From positions 99,205,342 through 99,269,341 of the forward strand of contig CM043953.1 of the NCBI GenBank assembly GCA_014529385.2: DNA of 64,000 bases, written 5' to 3'. Below are positions 11,047 through 22,922 of the stretch, piece after piece (the first letter of the stretch is position 1; the number at the start of each line of letters is the position of its first letter). The notes below the pieces were generated by a model. The model did no database searches and had not been told where the DNA came from. It saw nothing but the letters and a program-made list of their open reading frames with translations. Both the position numbers and the translations under genes were made by a program. The DNA is from Adiantum capillus-veneris (taxonomy: Eukaryota; Streptophyta; Polypodiopsida; Polypodiales; Pteridaceae).

Positions 11047-11059
11047 AATCCCCCCTGGA
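11047..11059 (-). other. Copia A polypurine tract
   Basis: On the minus strand CCAGGGGGGATT directly precedes the 3' LTR. Confidence 0.8.
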
Positions 11060-11061
11060 GT

Positions 11062-12908
11062 GATGCGGTGAATGAGAGCTGGCACATGAGTAAAGGGAAG
11101 TGCCATGCCCTGAAGACATGATCAGTCCACAAAGGGGAGTAAGCCCAAAGCTTTTCAGAAAGCTTCAAGCTTCTCACGAGACAATGCCTTTGTGAAAAGA
11201 TTTGCAAGGTTGTCCTATGTTGGCACATAAGCCAAGCTGATCTCTCCTTCTGAGAGCCTCTCCCTGACATAGTGGTAATGCACCTCAATGTGCTTTGTGC
11301 GAGCATGAAAAATTGGGCCTCGCAACTGCCAATGCGCTCTGACTGTCAGTGTAGATAGTCTTGGCAGTGTCCTATCCAACACCCAAATCAGTCATAAGGC
11401 GTCTGAGCCATACACACTTAACCGTAGCTGTGAAGACTGCCCTGTACTCAGCCTCACAACTCAAAGTGGCCACAGTAGGTTGCTTCTTGCTCAACCATGA
11501 TATACATGAACTGCTTACATAGCAATGTCTCTATGTAACTTTTGTGACACAAGGCAATACCACCATCACACTGCTTAAACTGTATACCCAAGTAATGATG
11601 GAACAGTCCCAAATCTTTCATCTTGAAAGTAGCATTCAAATCAGCCTTAAATTCAGCAATATGTCTCTCATTTGGTCCACTGATCAGCAAATCATCGACA
11701 TAAATAACCACAATGAGAAGTACATCACCCTCACGTTTTACATACAATGTGCTTTCTGTTGGACTATTACGAAAGCCTCGTTTAACCAAATGAGTGTCCG
11801 CTTTCTCTTACCAAGCACGAGGAGATTGCTTCAACCCATACAAAGCCTTCTTACATCTGCACACTTTGTCCTCTTGTCCTTTTATGAAAAAACTGCGAGG
11901 ATGCGTTACATAACTTCCTCAAATATGTCACCATTCAAGAAAGCAGTAACAATGTCTGATTGATGTACATCCCGACCAAAATGAGCTGCCAATGCACATA
12001 GAAAACGCACAATAGTCATACGACAAGTGGGAGCAAAAGTCTCTTCATAATCTATGCCTTTTTGTTGTACATAACCCTTTGCAACAATTCGAGCCTTATG
12101 GCGATCGATCTCACCATCTGGCTTGCGTTTCACCTTGTAAACCCACTTCGTACCAATAGCCTTTTTGCCAGGAGGCAAATCACATAAAGTCCATGTGTCA
12201 TTTTCTATAAGTGCATCATATTCTGATTGCATGGCAGCCATCCAATTTTCTGAATTCTATGCTTCATCAAAAGACAGAGGCTCCTCAACATCATGTAAGC
12301 TAGACACATCCAAAGCATAACAATCTGATGCATAAGATGCATGGCAAGAGCCTGAACGAGTACGACTAGACAAAGGTGCATCCAATTTACTGTCACGCAA
12401 AGTGTGCACCAGCCATTTTGGCATACCTCTAGCCTGCTCATTTTCAGCCCTTTCCTCATCAAGTACATCATGTACATCTGCATCAGTAATAGGTTGATCT
12501 GTAACATTTTTAGAAACCCCCAAAGGCTGTACATTTGCCTCATTGGAAATTACATTCGTATTTCCACCACTGAAAAGAGGCAACAAAGTGTCATAAATGT
12601 CCTGTGAGCTTACATTACTGTCTCTAGTACATGACAGCAAGGGCTGAACAGAATCTTCCACAAACACTACATCCCGTGAAACCAAAATACGTTTGTTTCC
12701 GGATGATACAACCTGTAACCTTTGCTTTCAGCACTATAACCAACAAAAATACATTTGACAGCCTTATCATCCAATTTTCTGTGTTGTGTTTGTGGCACCA
12801 AAGCATGTGCCAAACAGCCAAAAACACGCATGTGCTCAATAGAAGGCTTTCTATTATGCCATGCTTCATATGGAGTAATAGACTGCAAAGCTTTCATAGG
12901 ACACCTGT
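11062..12908 (-). pseudogene. Copia A pol, C-terminal part: integrase end, reverse transcriptase, RNase H
   Basis: From high to low coordinates the minus strand encodes the integrase C-terminal region (12905-12257: YEAWHNRKPSIEHMRVFGCL, CIFVGYSAESKGYRL), then the RVT_2-type reverse transcriptase (12241-11906: WVYKVKRKPDGEIDRHKARI, QSDIVTAFLNGDI; 11789-11454: catalytic YVDDLLISG, then KMKDLGLFHHYLGI). Degenerate RNase H follows (11460-11062: TKHIEVHYHYVRERLSEGEI, LSREKLEAF). Frames change between 12257 and 12241, between 11906 and 11789, and repeatedly in RNase H, where stops also occur. The first codons continue the frame left at 22927 across element G. The product would be nuclear/cytoplasmic replication enzymes, but it is dead. 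Confidence 0.9.
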
Positions 12909-15504
12909 TGATAGCTGTTTTTCGGCTTTCAATAATTGCCATAGTAAGCTACCTCACCCTATCAAATCACTCAAACATTTTGGTTATCCCTACCATTTCA
13001 CTGTACATAGGCGTGTGTGAGTTAGGGGACTTTCTCCATATTTTCTTAAAAACCTTCAATTAGCTAGTCACTGAGCTAGTTGAGCCAAAAAAATATATAT
13101 ATATATAAGTATATTATGGCCCATTTATGTGTAAATATTTTATTGTATATAGGGCGTAAATAAAATTATTTTTCATAATTATTTTGGTATCTATTTAAAT
13201 ACTTATACTTAGGTGTGTGTTATTTATGCTATGTACATTGACTCACCATTACCATATTTTTTCTTACCATTTTGCATACTCTTTATTCCACATAAAAATA
13301 ATTTCATGCAAGATTCTCTTATTTTTGGTGTAACTCCATCCCAATAAAAATCCAAAAAAATTAGTTTTATTTATGTGTATATTTTTTCACTATTGTCATT
13401 TTTTCCTTCCTACATCTATTCTCTATTACTCTCATAAATTAGACCACCAAAAATATTCATCTTTTTATGGTAGACTTATAATGAGAGAGATTTATTTTGA
13501 CCCCTTTATATTTTTTCCACCTATATTATTTATATTTGACATGTACATATTTTTTTAGACCCCTCAATATTTGATTTTCTTAGTTATACTATTCACTTAT
13601 ATCATGATCTCAACAATATCTTCAATTATAGACCTACCAAATAAGGTCAAGGATATGTGGCATGCATGCATGCACCATGGGGAGCTCACTCTTGGAGGTA
13701 TTCAAAAGAATCATCCAAAGAAGGACCTCACAAGGACCTTGTGCAGTGGAAAAAAACAGTCGGTTTTGCTTAATTTTTAAACATCACATGCTCCCCGAAT
13801 TTGAAACGGTGATACAAACAAAAGTTGTAGCTTGTGAGTTGAACTTTCACCTCAAATGTTTTCATATTTTTTTGAGCTACGAGCTGTGAGCTATGATTTT
13901 ATTGGTGGACCCCAGTTTGCCCATGCTATGCAGCCACACTCCCTCTTCCACTTTATCATTTTCCTCTTTCACACACACTCCTCCCTCTCCTTCCCACTCC
14001 CAAACCTGCAACTCCCATGTCCTAATTCACCCTCTTCACCATTGCCACATCTCTCACACCTCCATAGCCTTCATCCTCCATTTCTACACCCTAGGTGTCC
14101 CCTTTCTCTCTACATATATGTCCATATTACCATACTCTCTTCAACTTTGTAACGAACTTCAAAAAATCAGCCAAAATCCAAGGTTAACCTTTGCAAATGA
14201 AGGCTTTATCATGAATTTTTCAAGGTTTGAAGATAACATAGCTTCATTGACACGTGTTACTTTGCCATGCTGACCGCTTCTTCTACCTGTGCTGTAAAGA
14301 GGTGAATGTCAACTTCTCCAAGCTTCAACCTTGCTTTACAAGCTTATCCCTTCTCTAACTTTTCTCATCATATATCTCACCATTTGGTGAATGATTTTGT
14401 AAATATTTTTTAGTGATAATTACTAACTACTAACCACTAACCTTATTGTAAAATGCACCCTCTACTAGAGTAGGCACTCCCAAATTATTCACTCCATCCT
14501 GTCTCCTTTCATCCTAAATAATTCTCTTCCTTTGATCCTACATCCATGTGACTCAAAGGACAAGAGAGACCCACCCTCATTAAAAATAAAATAAAAATAT
14601 GCATAATATTTTATTCCTTCAAATAAATTTGATTAGGCCTAATCCAAATCGGGGCTTCTAAAACCTATAAATAGAGCCCTTCTCTCCCTTGTAAATCATC
14701 ACATGATCACACTACACCATACCATTCTCAACACATAACACACCACTCTTCAAGCCTAGTTGTGTAGAGTGTGTGCATTGTGAGTGCTCTATTCCATCAC
14801 TACACATAGGTGCATGGAGAAGCTTGAAGTTAGTTATGCCATCTAGAGGAGTGGAGTGATACTATACTCTGCAATCACACTTGTAGCCTACTCTTGTCCA
14901 TAAATAAGATTCATAGTTCTGGGTGCAATTGTATGCTGCAACTACGACTCTTCTCTCCAAATTGACTTGATAAGTTGGCTCATCAGGTGGTTGAAGGTAT
15001 ATTGTCCTTGAAGTTTGTTGTGCCATTTCATGCTTGGTGGTTTGAGGGCTTGTTGAATTGTTTGCCTAAAAGGTCAATTGTAAGAGGGTGCTCGGTGAGA
15101 GGGCTCCCGTGACCCTAAGACAATTTGTGTATTGGCAACAAGGTCAAGTTTTGTGTTGTCTCTCTATTTCTCATCAAGCTTTATGTGCATCTAGTCTTTA
15201 AGGCTAAGATTGAGTTGCTCAAGTTGATTTGTGCTCTTTACCTCTCTCTGGCGTGGTGAATGTTTGTGTTTGGTGTGTGTGCCTATCTTGCATTCCCCTC
15301 TCTTTGTGCGTTTGAGTATAAGGAGATATCATGTGCGTCCTAATTCGCATTTACAACTAGGTGGTGCCCCTTTTCTTGTTTGGTTTCTGGCTGTGGGTTG
15401 TTGTTGTCTCTGATTGTGCTTGCCCGAGCCCCAATTGAGCAGCACGGGAGCCTCGAAGGGTGTTTAGAGGCCGCTCTTCTTGTTGCCCGCCCCGGACCGC
15501 CTCA
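12909..15504 (+). repeat. Element G LTR1 (5' LTR)
   Basis: 2596 bp, TGATAGCTG...GACCGCCTCA. AT-rich first half, pyrimidine-rich middle. Small frames inside it (for example 13893-14273) recur in every LTR copy and are not genes. Much closer to LTR3 than to LTR2. Confidence 0.95.
14666..14673 (+). promoter_or_regulatory. TATA box of element G LTR1
   Basis: TATAAATA followed by a pyrimidine-rich stretch and CATCACATGATC. The same box lies at 22084-22091 in LTR3. Confidence 0.55.
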
Positions 15505-15506
15505 AA

Positions 15507-15524
15507 TTGGTGCCCCCACTGAGG
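15507..15524 (+). other. Putative primer-binding site of element G
   Basis: TTGGTGCCCCCACTGAGG begins two bases after LTR1. It starts with the TGG complement of tRNA CCA, but I could not match it to a specific tRNA. Confidence 0.5.
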
Positions 15525-15814
15525 ACTGACTTTTTGCTTATTGTTGTTGTATTGCATGAATGCTTGAATTTCAGGATAATCAAGTAGATTATATGAATCA
15601 TGAAAACTTGTATGACCGAGTTTAATTTCAAGGCAACAAAAATTGATCTAGAATATTGTTTGGATTAGCATAACATAAGAAAGGAAAAAAACATTTTCAT
15701 ATAAGAATCTAGAATTCATGTTGAAAGTTTCAAAACTTTGTGTAGTTAGTTGATGTCATGAGAGAAAATGATTGTTTGGAACTAATCTTTGTGTGGTTCT
15801 AGCATTGAGAGACT

Positions 15815-16199
15815 ATGACACGCTATACCTTTGATGATATCCCAATCTTCTTCGGAAATCTAGAAGAAGATGTTGATGATTTTCTTGCTGATTTTAGAAT
15901 GGTTTGCCGTATCCTTGGTAAAAGGGATGACATTGAAAAAGGGGATTTTCTATTGCTATGCCTTAGAGGCAACGCTGAGCAATGGTTTTGGAGTATGTCT
16001 TCTCAGATTGAAGATGGATAATACCCAGATTTCCAAAGCTTTGAAGACCAGATTCTCTAAATTTCCAACAACGGAGAAAGCATGGGCTTCATTAGGGAGA
16101 CTTCAACAACATGGTGAATACTACTATGCTTATGAGGATATTTTTTCTCGTTAATGGGGAGGATATGGGTTTAGTTCTACATTTCCAGATTATGTAAAA
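15815..16199 (+). pseudogene. Element G gag, N-terminal part
   Basis: Begins MTRYTFDDIPIFFGNLEED, followed by DFLADFRMVCRILGKRDD and LLLCLRGNAEQWFWSMSS, a retrotransposon gag (UBN2/capsid-like) layout in which a W-F pair follows L-x-G-x-A. A TAA at 16019-16021 and a frame change near 16050 break it. The correct frame then reads KFPTTEKAWASLGRLQQHG, meets a TAA at 16152-16154 and passes directly into the next long ORF. It lies about 310 bases after LTR1, the usual gag position. Confidence 0.75.
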
Positions 16200-18194
16200 A
16201 TGGAGCAATTTATTTCGGGTTTGTCTCCTTTCCTAAAGACTAAGGTTACTTGTAGTGGACCCTCTACCTTTGAAGAAGCGGTCACTATTGCCCGAAGGAA
16301 GTTTCACAAGTACTTCTACATCAAAAATGGTTTCCATCATGTTGGAAGAACCAACCATCATGAAAGTGTTTCTATCAAGGAGTCATCTCCTTTGCCATAC
16401 TTGTCTCCTTCTACTCCGACAAATGTTGAAGAAGTTACTTACATGCCAACTGATCATTCAAGTGCTAAAGTGTGTGGCCAAGATTCAAATGTGGAATCTT
16501 TTTCTTCTACCTTTATCACAAGCATGCAAAAATCCACACAAGATATCTCAAATGGCATTGATGATTCAATAATGGATACATCCAACCTTTTGGCGGAGGA
16601 TCAATTTCTAGTTCGAGCAGACGAAGCTTTTGTGCAACATGACTCTATGGAGAATGAAGACCTTGAAGGTAACCTTGATCTTATGGAATGTTCTGAGAGT
16701 GTATCTTGTCTAAAAGAAGAGAGTGAAGAAGAAGATGAAATCATAGGTGGGGAGATCATAGACCACATTGATCATAAAGAGATGATTGTGTACATGGAAT
16801 GCCAACTCCAAAACAAAGTAGAAGAGTGCGAGTTGAATCCATGTGAGGATAATCTTCAAGAAGTGTCTGAGGATGTTGAAAAGCATTGGTATGACCCATG
16901 TATGTTAAGCATGGAGGAACCTATCATGCAAGAAGCCAAAGTTTTCACAAAATCAAACAGTAAACCATCAACCTTTGAGGTGGTACAATGTGAGGAGTTA
17001 CAACCTTGCCAAAGGGGGGGCTTAGAAGGGGATGAAGAACATGGGAGAGTAGTTAAAAATAAAATCATAAAAGGAAACTGTCAAAAGGGTATCATTCTCT
17101 CCAATGGTGTTTTAGTGGGTGGCTCTTCATTCATGGGACAATCTCTTAGCAAGAAAATCCAAACTTTTGAAGCCCCAATCATCTTCACATTGGGTTTCAC
17201 CTCTTCAAAGTCAACTTCTCCTCTCTTCACATATACCTTTTATCGGGAGCACCATACCTTCTTAAGTGGAAGAGGACATGAATACTTGGTTATGAAGAGA
17301 TGTTTCCAAACCTTCTACATTTGGTTCTTTGGTGTATGGAGGTCGCACATTGTGATGCTTCTGGTCTTCATCATAGATGAAAAACTTGGTGATTGCTACA
17401 TGTGGATATTTCATCAATCAGTTCTCTTCCAATGTGTTGGAAGCAATAGAAACCTTCATCTATTATCTACTTATGTGGTAAACTATTTGCAATATCTTCC
17501 AATAGAAGTTGGAAGCATGGATCAAGCTTTCCTAAATCATGAAGGTTATAGAATTTTTGACTTGATGAGCCTACCCAGGTTGAATGAATTTTATGAGCTA
17601 CAGTTTAGGAATTTGCTCATACAAGCTCTTGAAGATCGTAGCAGATACATCAACTTTACACAGGAGGAAGAGCAACCGATCTTTTATATCACATTCATAG
17701 TGATATATGCAATGATGGACAACAATAAAATCTACAAGTTTCTTCAACCGAAATCAGTAAGTGATTCCATACCATACATCTCTCTTTGGGAAAGATATTT
17801 CAAGATCTTTGATCTTGGGGGGTGCTTATGGAAACTTTCTCAATGGAGGAGGTTTACTCCGTCACTTCATTACATCTTGCTATTGGCTCTGAGAACCTTT
17901 CATATCACACAAGGTTTTTTAATCATACAACAAAGGTTCTTCAAAGATGAGAGCAGACAAAGACAGACGTTACACAATCTACATGTTGTATGGTCGGATA
18001 AATGGTACATGAATGTACCATTATCTAAGGGGGGGCTAATGATAGCCGTTTTTCGGTTTTCCATAATTGCCATAGTAAGCTACCTCACCCTATCAAATCA
18101 CTCAAACATTTTGGTTATCCCTACCATTTCACTGTACATAGGCGTGTGTGAGTTAGGGGACTTTCTCCATATTTTCTTAAAAACCCTCAATTAG
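16200..18194 (+). CDS. Element G long ORF: gag C-terminal half plus unknown region
   Basis: 664 codons without a stop, striking beside the decayed frames around it. Residues 1-45 complete gag (MEQFISGLSPFLKTKV, FEEAVTIARRKFHKY). Residues about 90-260 are acidic and Ser-rich (CLKEESEEEDEIIGGEIIDH). No CCHC zinc knuckle is visible. Residues about 330-610 are aromatic and hydrophobic, with a possible membrane-like segment (FYIWFFGVWRSHIVMLLVFI) and no protease, reverse transcriptase or integrase motif. The last 50 or so codons run through the polypurine tract into LTR2, so the natural end is probably earlier or lost. The hydrophobic half could be an envelope-like relic, a captured sequence or a fortuitously open frame. 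I cannot identify it. Confidence 0.55.
   Translation: MEQFISGLSPFLKTKVTCSGPSTFEEAVTIARRKFHKYFYIKNGFHHVGRTNHHESVSIKESSPLPYLSPSTPTNVEEVTYMPTDHSSAKVCGQDSNVESFSSTFITSMQKSTQDISNGIDDSIMDTSNLLAEDQFLVRADEAFVQHDSMENEDLEGNLDLMECSESVSCLKEESEEEDEIIGGEIIDHIDHKEMIVYMECQLQNKVEECELNPCEDNLQEVSEDVEKHWYDPCMLSMEEPIMQEAKVFTKSNSKPSTFEVVQCEELQPCQRGGLEGDEEHGRVVKNKIIKGNCQKGIILSNGVLVGGSSFMGQSLSKKIQTFEAPIIFTLGFTSSKSTSPLFTYTFYREHHTFLSGRGHEYLVMKRCFQTFYIWFFGVWRSHIVMLLVFIIDEKLGDCYMWIFHQSVLFQCVGSNRNLHLLSTYVVNYLQYLPIEVGSMDQAFLNHEGYRIFDLMSLPRLNEFYELQFRNLLIQALEDRSRYINFTQEEEQPIFYITFIVIYAMMDNNKIYKFLQPKSVSDSIPYISLWERYFKIFDLGGCLWKLSQWRRFTPSLHYILLLALRTFHITQGFLIIQQRFFKDESRQRQTLHNLHVVWSDKWYMNVPLSKGGLMIAVFRFSIIAIVSYLTLSNHSNILVIPTISLYIGVCELGDFLHIFLKTLN
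18027..18039 (+). other. Element G polypurine tract
   Basis: AAGGGGGGGCTAA immediately before LTR2 (TGATAGCC at 18040). Confidence 0.85.
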
Positions 18195-19384
18195 CTAGTC
18201 ACTGGGCTAGTTGAGCCAAAAAAAATAAAAAAAATAAAAAAAATAAAAAAATATATGTATATTATGGCCCATTTGTGTGTAAATATTTTATTGTATATAG
18301 GGCCTAAATAAAATGATTTTTCATAATTATTTTGGTATCTATTTAAATATTTATACTTAGGTGTGTGTTATTTATGCTATGTACATTGACTCACCATTAC
18401 CATATTTTTTCTTATCATTTTGCATACTCTTTATTCCATATAAAAATAATTTCATGCAAGCTTCTCTTATTTTTGGTGTAACTCCATCCCAATAAAAATC
18501 CAAAAAATTAGTTATATTTATGTGTATATTTTTTCACTATTGTCATTTTTTCCTTCCTACATCTATTCTCTATTACTCTCATAAATTAGACCACCAAAAA
18601 TATTCATCTTTTTATGGTAGACTTATAATGAGAGAGATTTATTTTGACCCCTTTATATTTTTTCCACCTATATTATTTATATTTGACATGTACATATTTT
18701 TTTAGACCCCTCAATATTTGATTTTCTTAGTTGTACTATTCACTTATATCATGATCTCAATAATATCTTCAATTATAGACCTACCAAATAAGGTCAAGGG
18801 TATGTGGCATGCATGCATGCACCGTGGGGAGCTCACTCTTGGAGGTATTCAAAAGAATCATCCAAAGAAGGACCTTGTGCAGTGGAAAAAAATAGTCGGT
18901 TTTGCTGAATTTTTAAAGATCACATGCTCCCTGAATTTGAAAAGGTGATACAAACAAAAGTTGTAGCTCGTGAGTTGAACTTTCACCTCAAATGTTTTCA
19001 TATTTTTTTGAGCTATGAGCTGTGAGCTATGATTTTATTGGTGGACCCCAGTTTGCCCATGCTATGCAGCCACACTCCCTCTTCCACTTTATCATTTTCC
19101 TCTTTCACACACACTCCTCCCTCTCCTTCCCACTCCCAAACCTGCAACTCCCATGTCCTAATTCACCCTCTTCACCATTGCCACATCTCTCACACCTCCA
19201 TAGCCTTCATCCTCCATTTCTACACCCTAGGTGTCCCCCTTTCTCTCTACATATATGTCTATATTACCATACTCTCTTCAACTTTGTAACGAACTTCAAA
19301 AAATCAGCCAAAATCCAAGGTTAAACTCTGCAAATAAAGGCTTTATCACGAGTTTTTCAAGGTTTCAAGATAACATAGCTTCAT
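18040..19384 (+). repeat. Element G LTR2 (3' LTR), truncated
   Basis: Matches the first about 1340 bases of LTR1 with scattered differences, including a 12-base deletion near 18870. It stops abruptly after AGCTTCAT, at the position equal to 14247 in LTR1, where a second copy of Copia A begins. Confidence 0.93.
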
Positions 19385-20320
19385 CGACCAAAATGAGCTG
19401 CCAATGCACATAGAAAACGCACAATAGTCATACGACAAGTGGGAGCAAAAGTCTCTTCATAATCTATGCCTTTTTGTTGTACATAACCCTTTGCAACAAT
19501 TCGAGCCTTATGGCGATCGATCTCACCATCCGGCTTGCGTTTCACCTTGTAAACCCACTTCGTACCAATAGCCTTTTTGCCAGGAGGCAAATCACATAAA
19601 GTCCATGTGTCATTTTCTATAAGTGCATCATATTCTGATTGCATGGTAGCCATCCAATTTTCTGAATTCTATGCTTCATCAAAAGACAGAGGCTCCTCAA
19701 CATCATGTAAGCTAGACACATCCAAAGCATAACAATCTGATGCATAAGATGCATGGCAAGAGCCTGAACGAGTACGACTAGACAAAGGTGCATCCAATTT
19801 ACTGTCACGCAAAGTGTGCACCAGCCATTTTGGCATACCTCTAGCCTGCTCATTTTCAGCCCTTTCCTCATCAAGTACATCATGTACATCTGCATCAGTA
19901 ATAGGTTGATCTGTAACATTTTTAGAAACCCCCAAAGGCTGTACATTTGCCTCATTGGAAATTACATTCGTATTTCCACCACTGAAAAGAGGCAACAAAG
20001 TGTCATAAATGTCCTGTGAGCTTACATTACTGTCTCTAGTACATGACAGCAAGGGCTGAACAGAATCTTCCACAAACACTACATCCTGTGAAACCAAAAT
20101 ACGTTTGTTTCCGGATGATACAACCTGTAACCTTTGCTTTCAGCACTATAACCAACAAAAATACATTTGACAGCCTTATCATCCAATTTTCTGTGTTGTG
20201 TTTGTGGCACCAAAGCATGTGCCAAACAGCCAAAAACACGCATGTGCTCAATAGAAGGCTTTCTATTATGCCATGCTTCATATGGAGTAATAGACTGCAA
20301 AGCTTTCATAGGACACCTGT
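19385..20320 (-). pseudogene. Duplicated Copia A segment (integrase end to start of reverse transcriptase)
   Basis: 936 bases nearly identical to 11973-12908, including the CTGT target bases at its right end and the attached LTR of G. Three differences seen are C/T changes near 19531, 19647 and 20086. It encodes the same broken integrase and reverse transcriptase pieces (RKPDGEIDRHKARIVAKGYV). It is a by-product of the rearrangement of G, not a separate insertion, because it has no element ends of its own. Confidence 0.93.
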
Positions 20321-22922
20321 TGATAGCTGTTTTTCGGCTTTCAATAATTGCCATAGTAAGCTACCTCACCCTATCAAATCACTCAAACACTTTGGTTATC
20401 CCTACCATTTCACTGTACATAGGCGTGTGTGAGTTAGGGGACTTTCTCCATATTTTCTTAAAAACCTTCAATTAGCTAGTCACTGAGCTAGTTGAGCCAA
20501 AAAATATATATATATATAAGTATATTATGACCCATTTATGTGTAAATATTTTATTGTATATAGGGCCTAAATAAAATGATTTTTCATAATTATTTTGGTA
20601 TCTATTTAAATACTTATACTTAGGTGTGTGTTATTTATGCTATGTACATTGACTCACCATTACCATATTTTTTCTTACCATTTTGCATACTCTTTATTCC
20701 ACATAAAAATAATTTCATGCAAGATTCTCTTATTTTTGGTGTAACTCCATCCCAATAAAAATCCAAAAAAATTAGTTTTATTTATGTGTATATTTTTTCA
20801 CTATTGTCATTTTTTCCTTCCTACATCTATTCTCTATTACTCTCATAAATTAGACCACCAAAAATATTCATCTTTTTATGGTAGACTTATAATGAGAGAG
20901 ACTTATTTTGACCCCTTTATATTTTTTCCACCTATATTATTTATATTTGACATGTACATATTTTTTTAGACCCCTCAATATTTGATTTTCTTAGTTATAC
21001 TATTCACTTATATCATGATCTCAACAATATCTTCAATTATAGACCTACCAAATAAGGTCAAGGATATGTGGCATGCATGCATGCACCATGGGGAGCTCAC
21101 TCTTGGAGGTATTCAAAAGAATCATCCAAAGAAGGACCTCACAAGGACCTTGTGCAGTGGAAAAAAACAGTCGGTTTTGCTTAATTTTTAAACATCACAT
21201 GCTCCCTGAATTTGAAACGGTGATACAAACAAAAGTTGTAGCTCGTGAGTTGAACTTTCACCTCAAATGTTTTCATATTTTTTTGAGCTACGAGCTGTGA
21301 GCTATGATTTTATTGGTGGACCCCAGTTTGCCCATGCTATGCAGCCACACTCCCTCTTCCACTTTATCATTTTCCTCTTTCACACACACTCCTCCCTCTC
21401 CTTCCCACTCCCAAACCTGCAACTCCCATGTCCTAATTCACCCTCTTCACCATTGCCACATCTCTCACACCTCCATAGCCTTCATCCTCCATTTCTACAC
21501 CCTAGGTGTCCCCTTTCTCTCTACATATATGTCCATATTACCATACTCTCTTCAACTTTGTAACGAACTTCAAAAAATCAGCCAAAATCCAAGGTTAACC
21601 TTTGCAAATGAAGGCTTTATCATGAATTTTTCAAGGTTTGAAGATAACATAGCTTCATTGACACGTGTTACTTTGCCATGCTGACCGCTTCTTCTACCGG
21701 TGCTGTAAAGAGGTGAATGTCAACTTCTCCAAGCTTCAACCTTGCTTTACAAGCTTATCCCTTCTCTAACTTTTCTCATCATATATCTCACCATTTGGTG
21801 AATGATTTTGTAAATATTTTTTAGTGATAATTACTAACTACTAACTACTAACCACTAACCTTATTGTAAAATGCACCCTCTACTAGAGTAGGCACTCCCA
21901 AATTATTCACTCCATCCTGTCTCCTTTCATCCTAAATAATTCTCTTCCTTTGATCCTACATCCATGTGACTCAAAGGACAAGAGAGACCCACCCTCATTA
22001 AAAATAAAATAAAAATATGCATAATCTTTTATTCCTTCAAATAAACTTGATTAGGCCTAATCCAAATCGGGGCTTCTAAAACCTATAAATAGAGCCCTTC
22101 TCTCCCTTGTAAATCATCACATGATCACACTACACCACACCATTCTCAACACATAACACACCACTCTTCAAGCCTAGTTGTGTAGAGTGTGTGCATTGTG
22201 AGTGCTCTATTCCATCACTACACATAGGTGCATGGAGAAGCTTGAAGTTAGTTATGCCATCTAGAGGAGTGGAGTGATACTATACTCTGCAATCACACTT
22301 GTAGCCTACTCTTGTCCATAAATAAGATTCATAGTTCTGGGTGCAATTGTATGCTGCAACTACGACTCTTCTCTCCAAATTGACTTGATAAGTTGGCTCA
22401 TCAGGTGGTTGAAGGTATATTGTCCTTGAAGTTTGTTGTGCCATTTCATGCTTGGTGGTTTGAGGGCTTGTTGAATTGTTTGCCTAAAAGGTCAATTGTA
22501 AGAGGGTGCTCGGTGAGAGGGCTCCCGTGACCCTAAGACAATTTGTGTATTGGCAACAAGGTCAAGTTTTGTGTTGTCTCTCTATTTCTCATCAAGCTTT
22601 GTGTGCATCTAGTCTTTAAGGCTAAGACTGAGTTGCTCAAGTTGATTTGTGCTCTTTACCTCTCTCTGGCGTGGTGAATGTTTGTGTTTGGTGTGTGTGC
22701 CTATCTTGCATTCCCCTCTCTTTGTGCATTTGAGTATAAGGAGATATCATGTGCGTCCTAGTTCGCATCTACAACTAGGTGGTGCCCCTTTTCTTGTTTG
22801 GTTTCTGGCTGTGGGTTGTTGTCGTCTCTGATTGTGCTTGCCCCAGCCCCAATTGAGCAGCACGGGAGCCTCGAAGGGTGTTTAGAGGCCGCTCTTCTTG
22901 TTGCCCGCCCCGGACCGCCTCA
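20321..22922 (+). repeat. Element G LTR3
   Basis: 2602 bp, nearly identical to LTR1 throughout, bounded by CTGT on the left (20317-20320) and the right (22923-22926). As it stands it looks like a solo LTR created by recombination in a duplicated copy. Confidence 0.93.

Larger units (their letters stand above)
12909..22922 (+). mobile_element. Element G: GAG-only LTR retrotransposon with 2.6 kb LTRs, rearranged
   Basis: The order is LTR1 (12909-15504), interior (15505-18039), start of LTR2 (18040-19384), a second copy of a 936 bp Copia A segment (19385-20320), and LTR3 (20321-22922). CTGT flanks the outer ends (12905-12908 and 22923-22926). Joining Copia A across G restores its integrase frame (VLN then RCPMKA) with one copy of these four bases, proving the insertion. 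The interior carries gag and a long unknown region but no protease, reverse transcriptase or integrase. This resembles the terminal-repeat GAG-only class of plant elements. The extra Copia segment and third LTR are explained by a tandem duplication followed by LTR-LTR recombination. Confidence 0.9.

Noticed and set aside
12404-13063. Plus-strand ORFs of 67-129 codons, repeated at 19816-20475
   Set aside because: They are antisense to the Copia A integrase and are duplicated with it.
13893-14273. 126-codon ORF found twice (also at 21304-21684) and in shortened form at 19029-19289
   Set aside because: It lies in the LTR of element G and recurs because the LTR recurs. Composition is Ser/His/Pro from a pyrimidine-rich leader.
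19385-20320. Independent second Copia insertion
   Set aside because: It has no LTR, PBS or target duplication of its own and is nearly identical to 11973-12908. It is part of the rearrangement of G.
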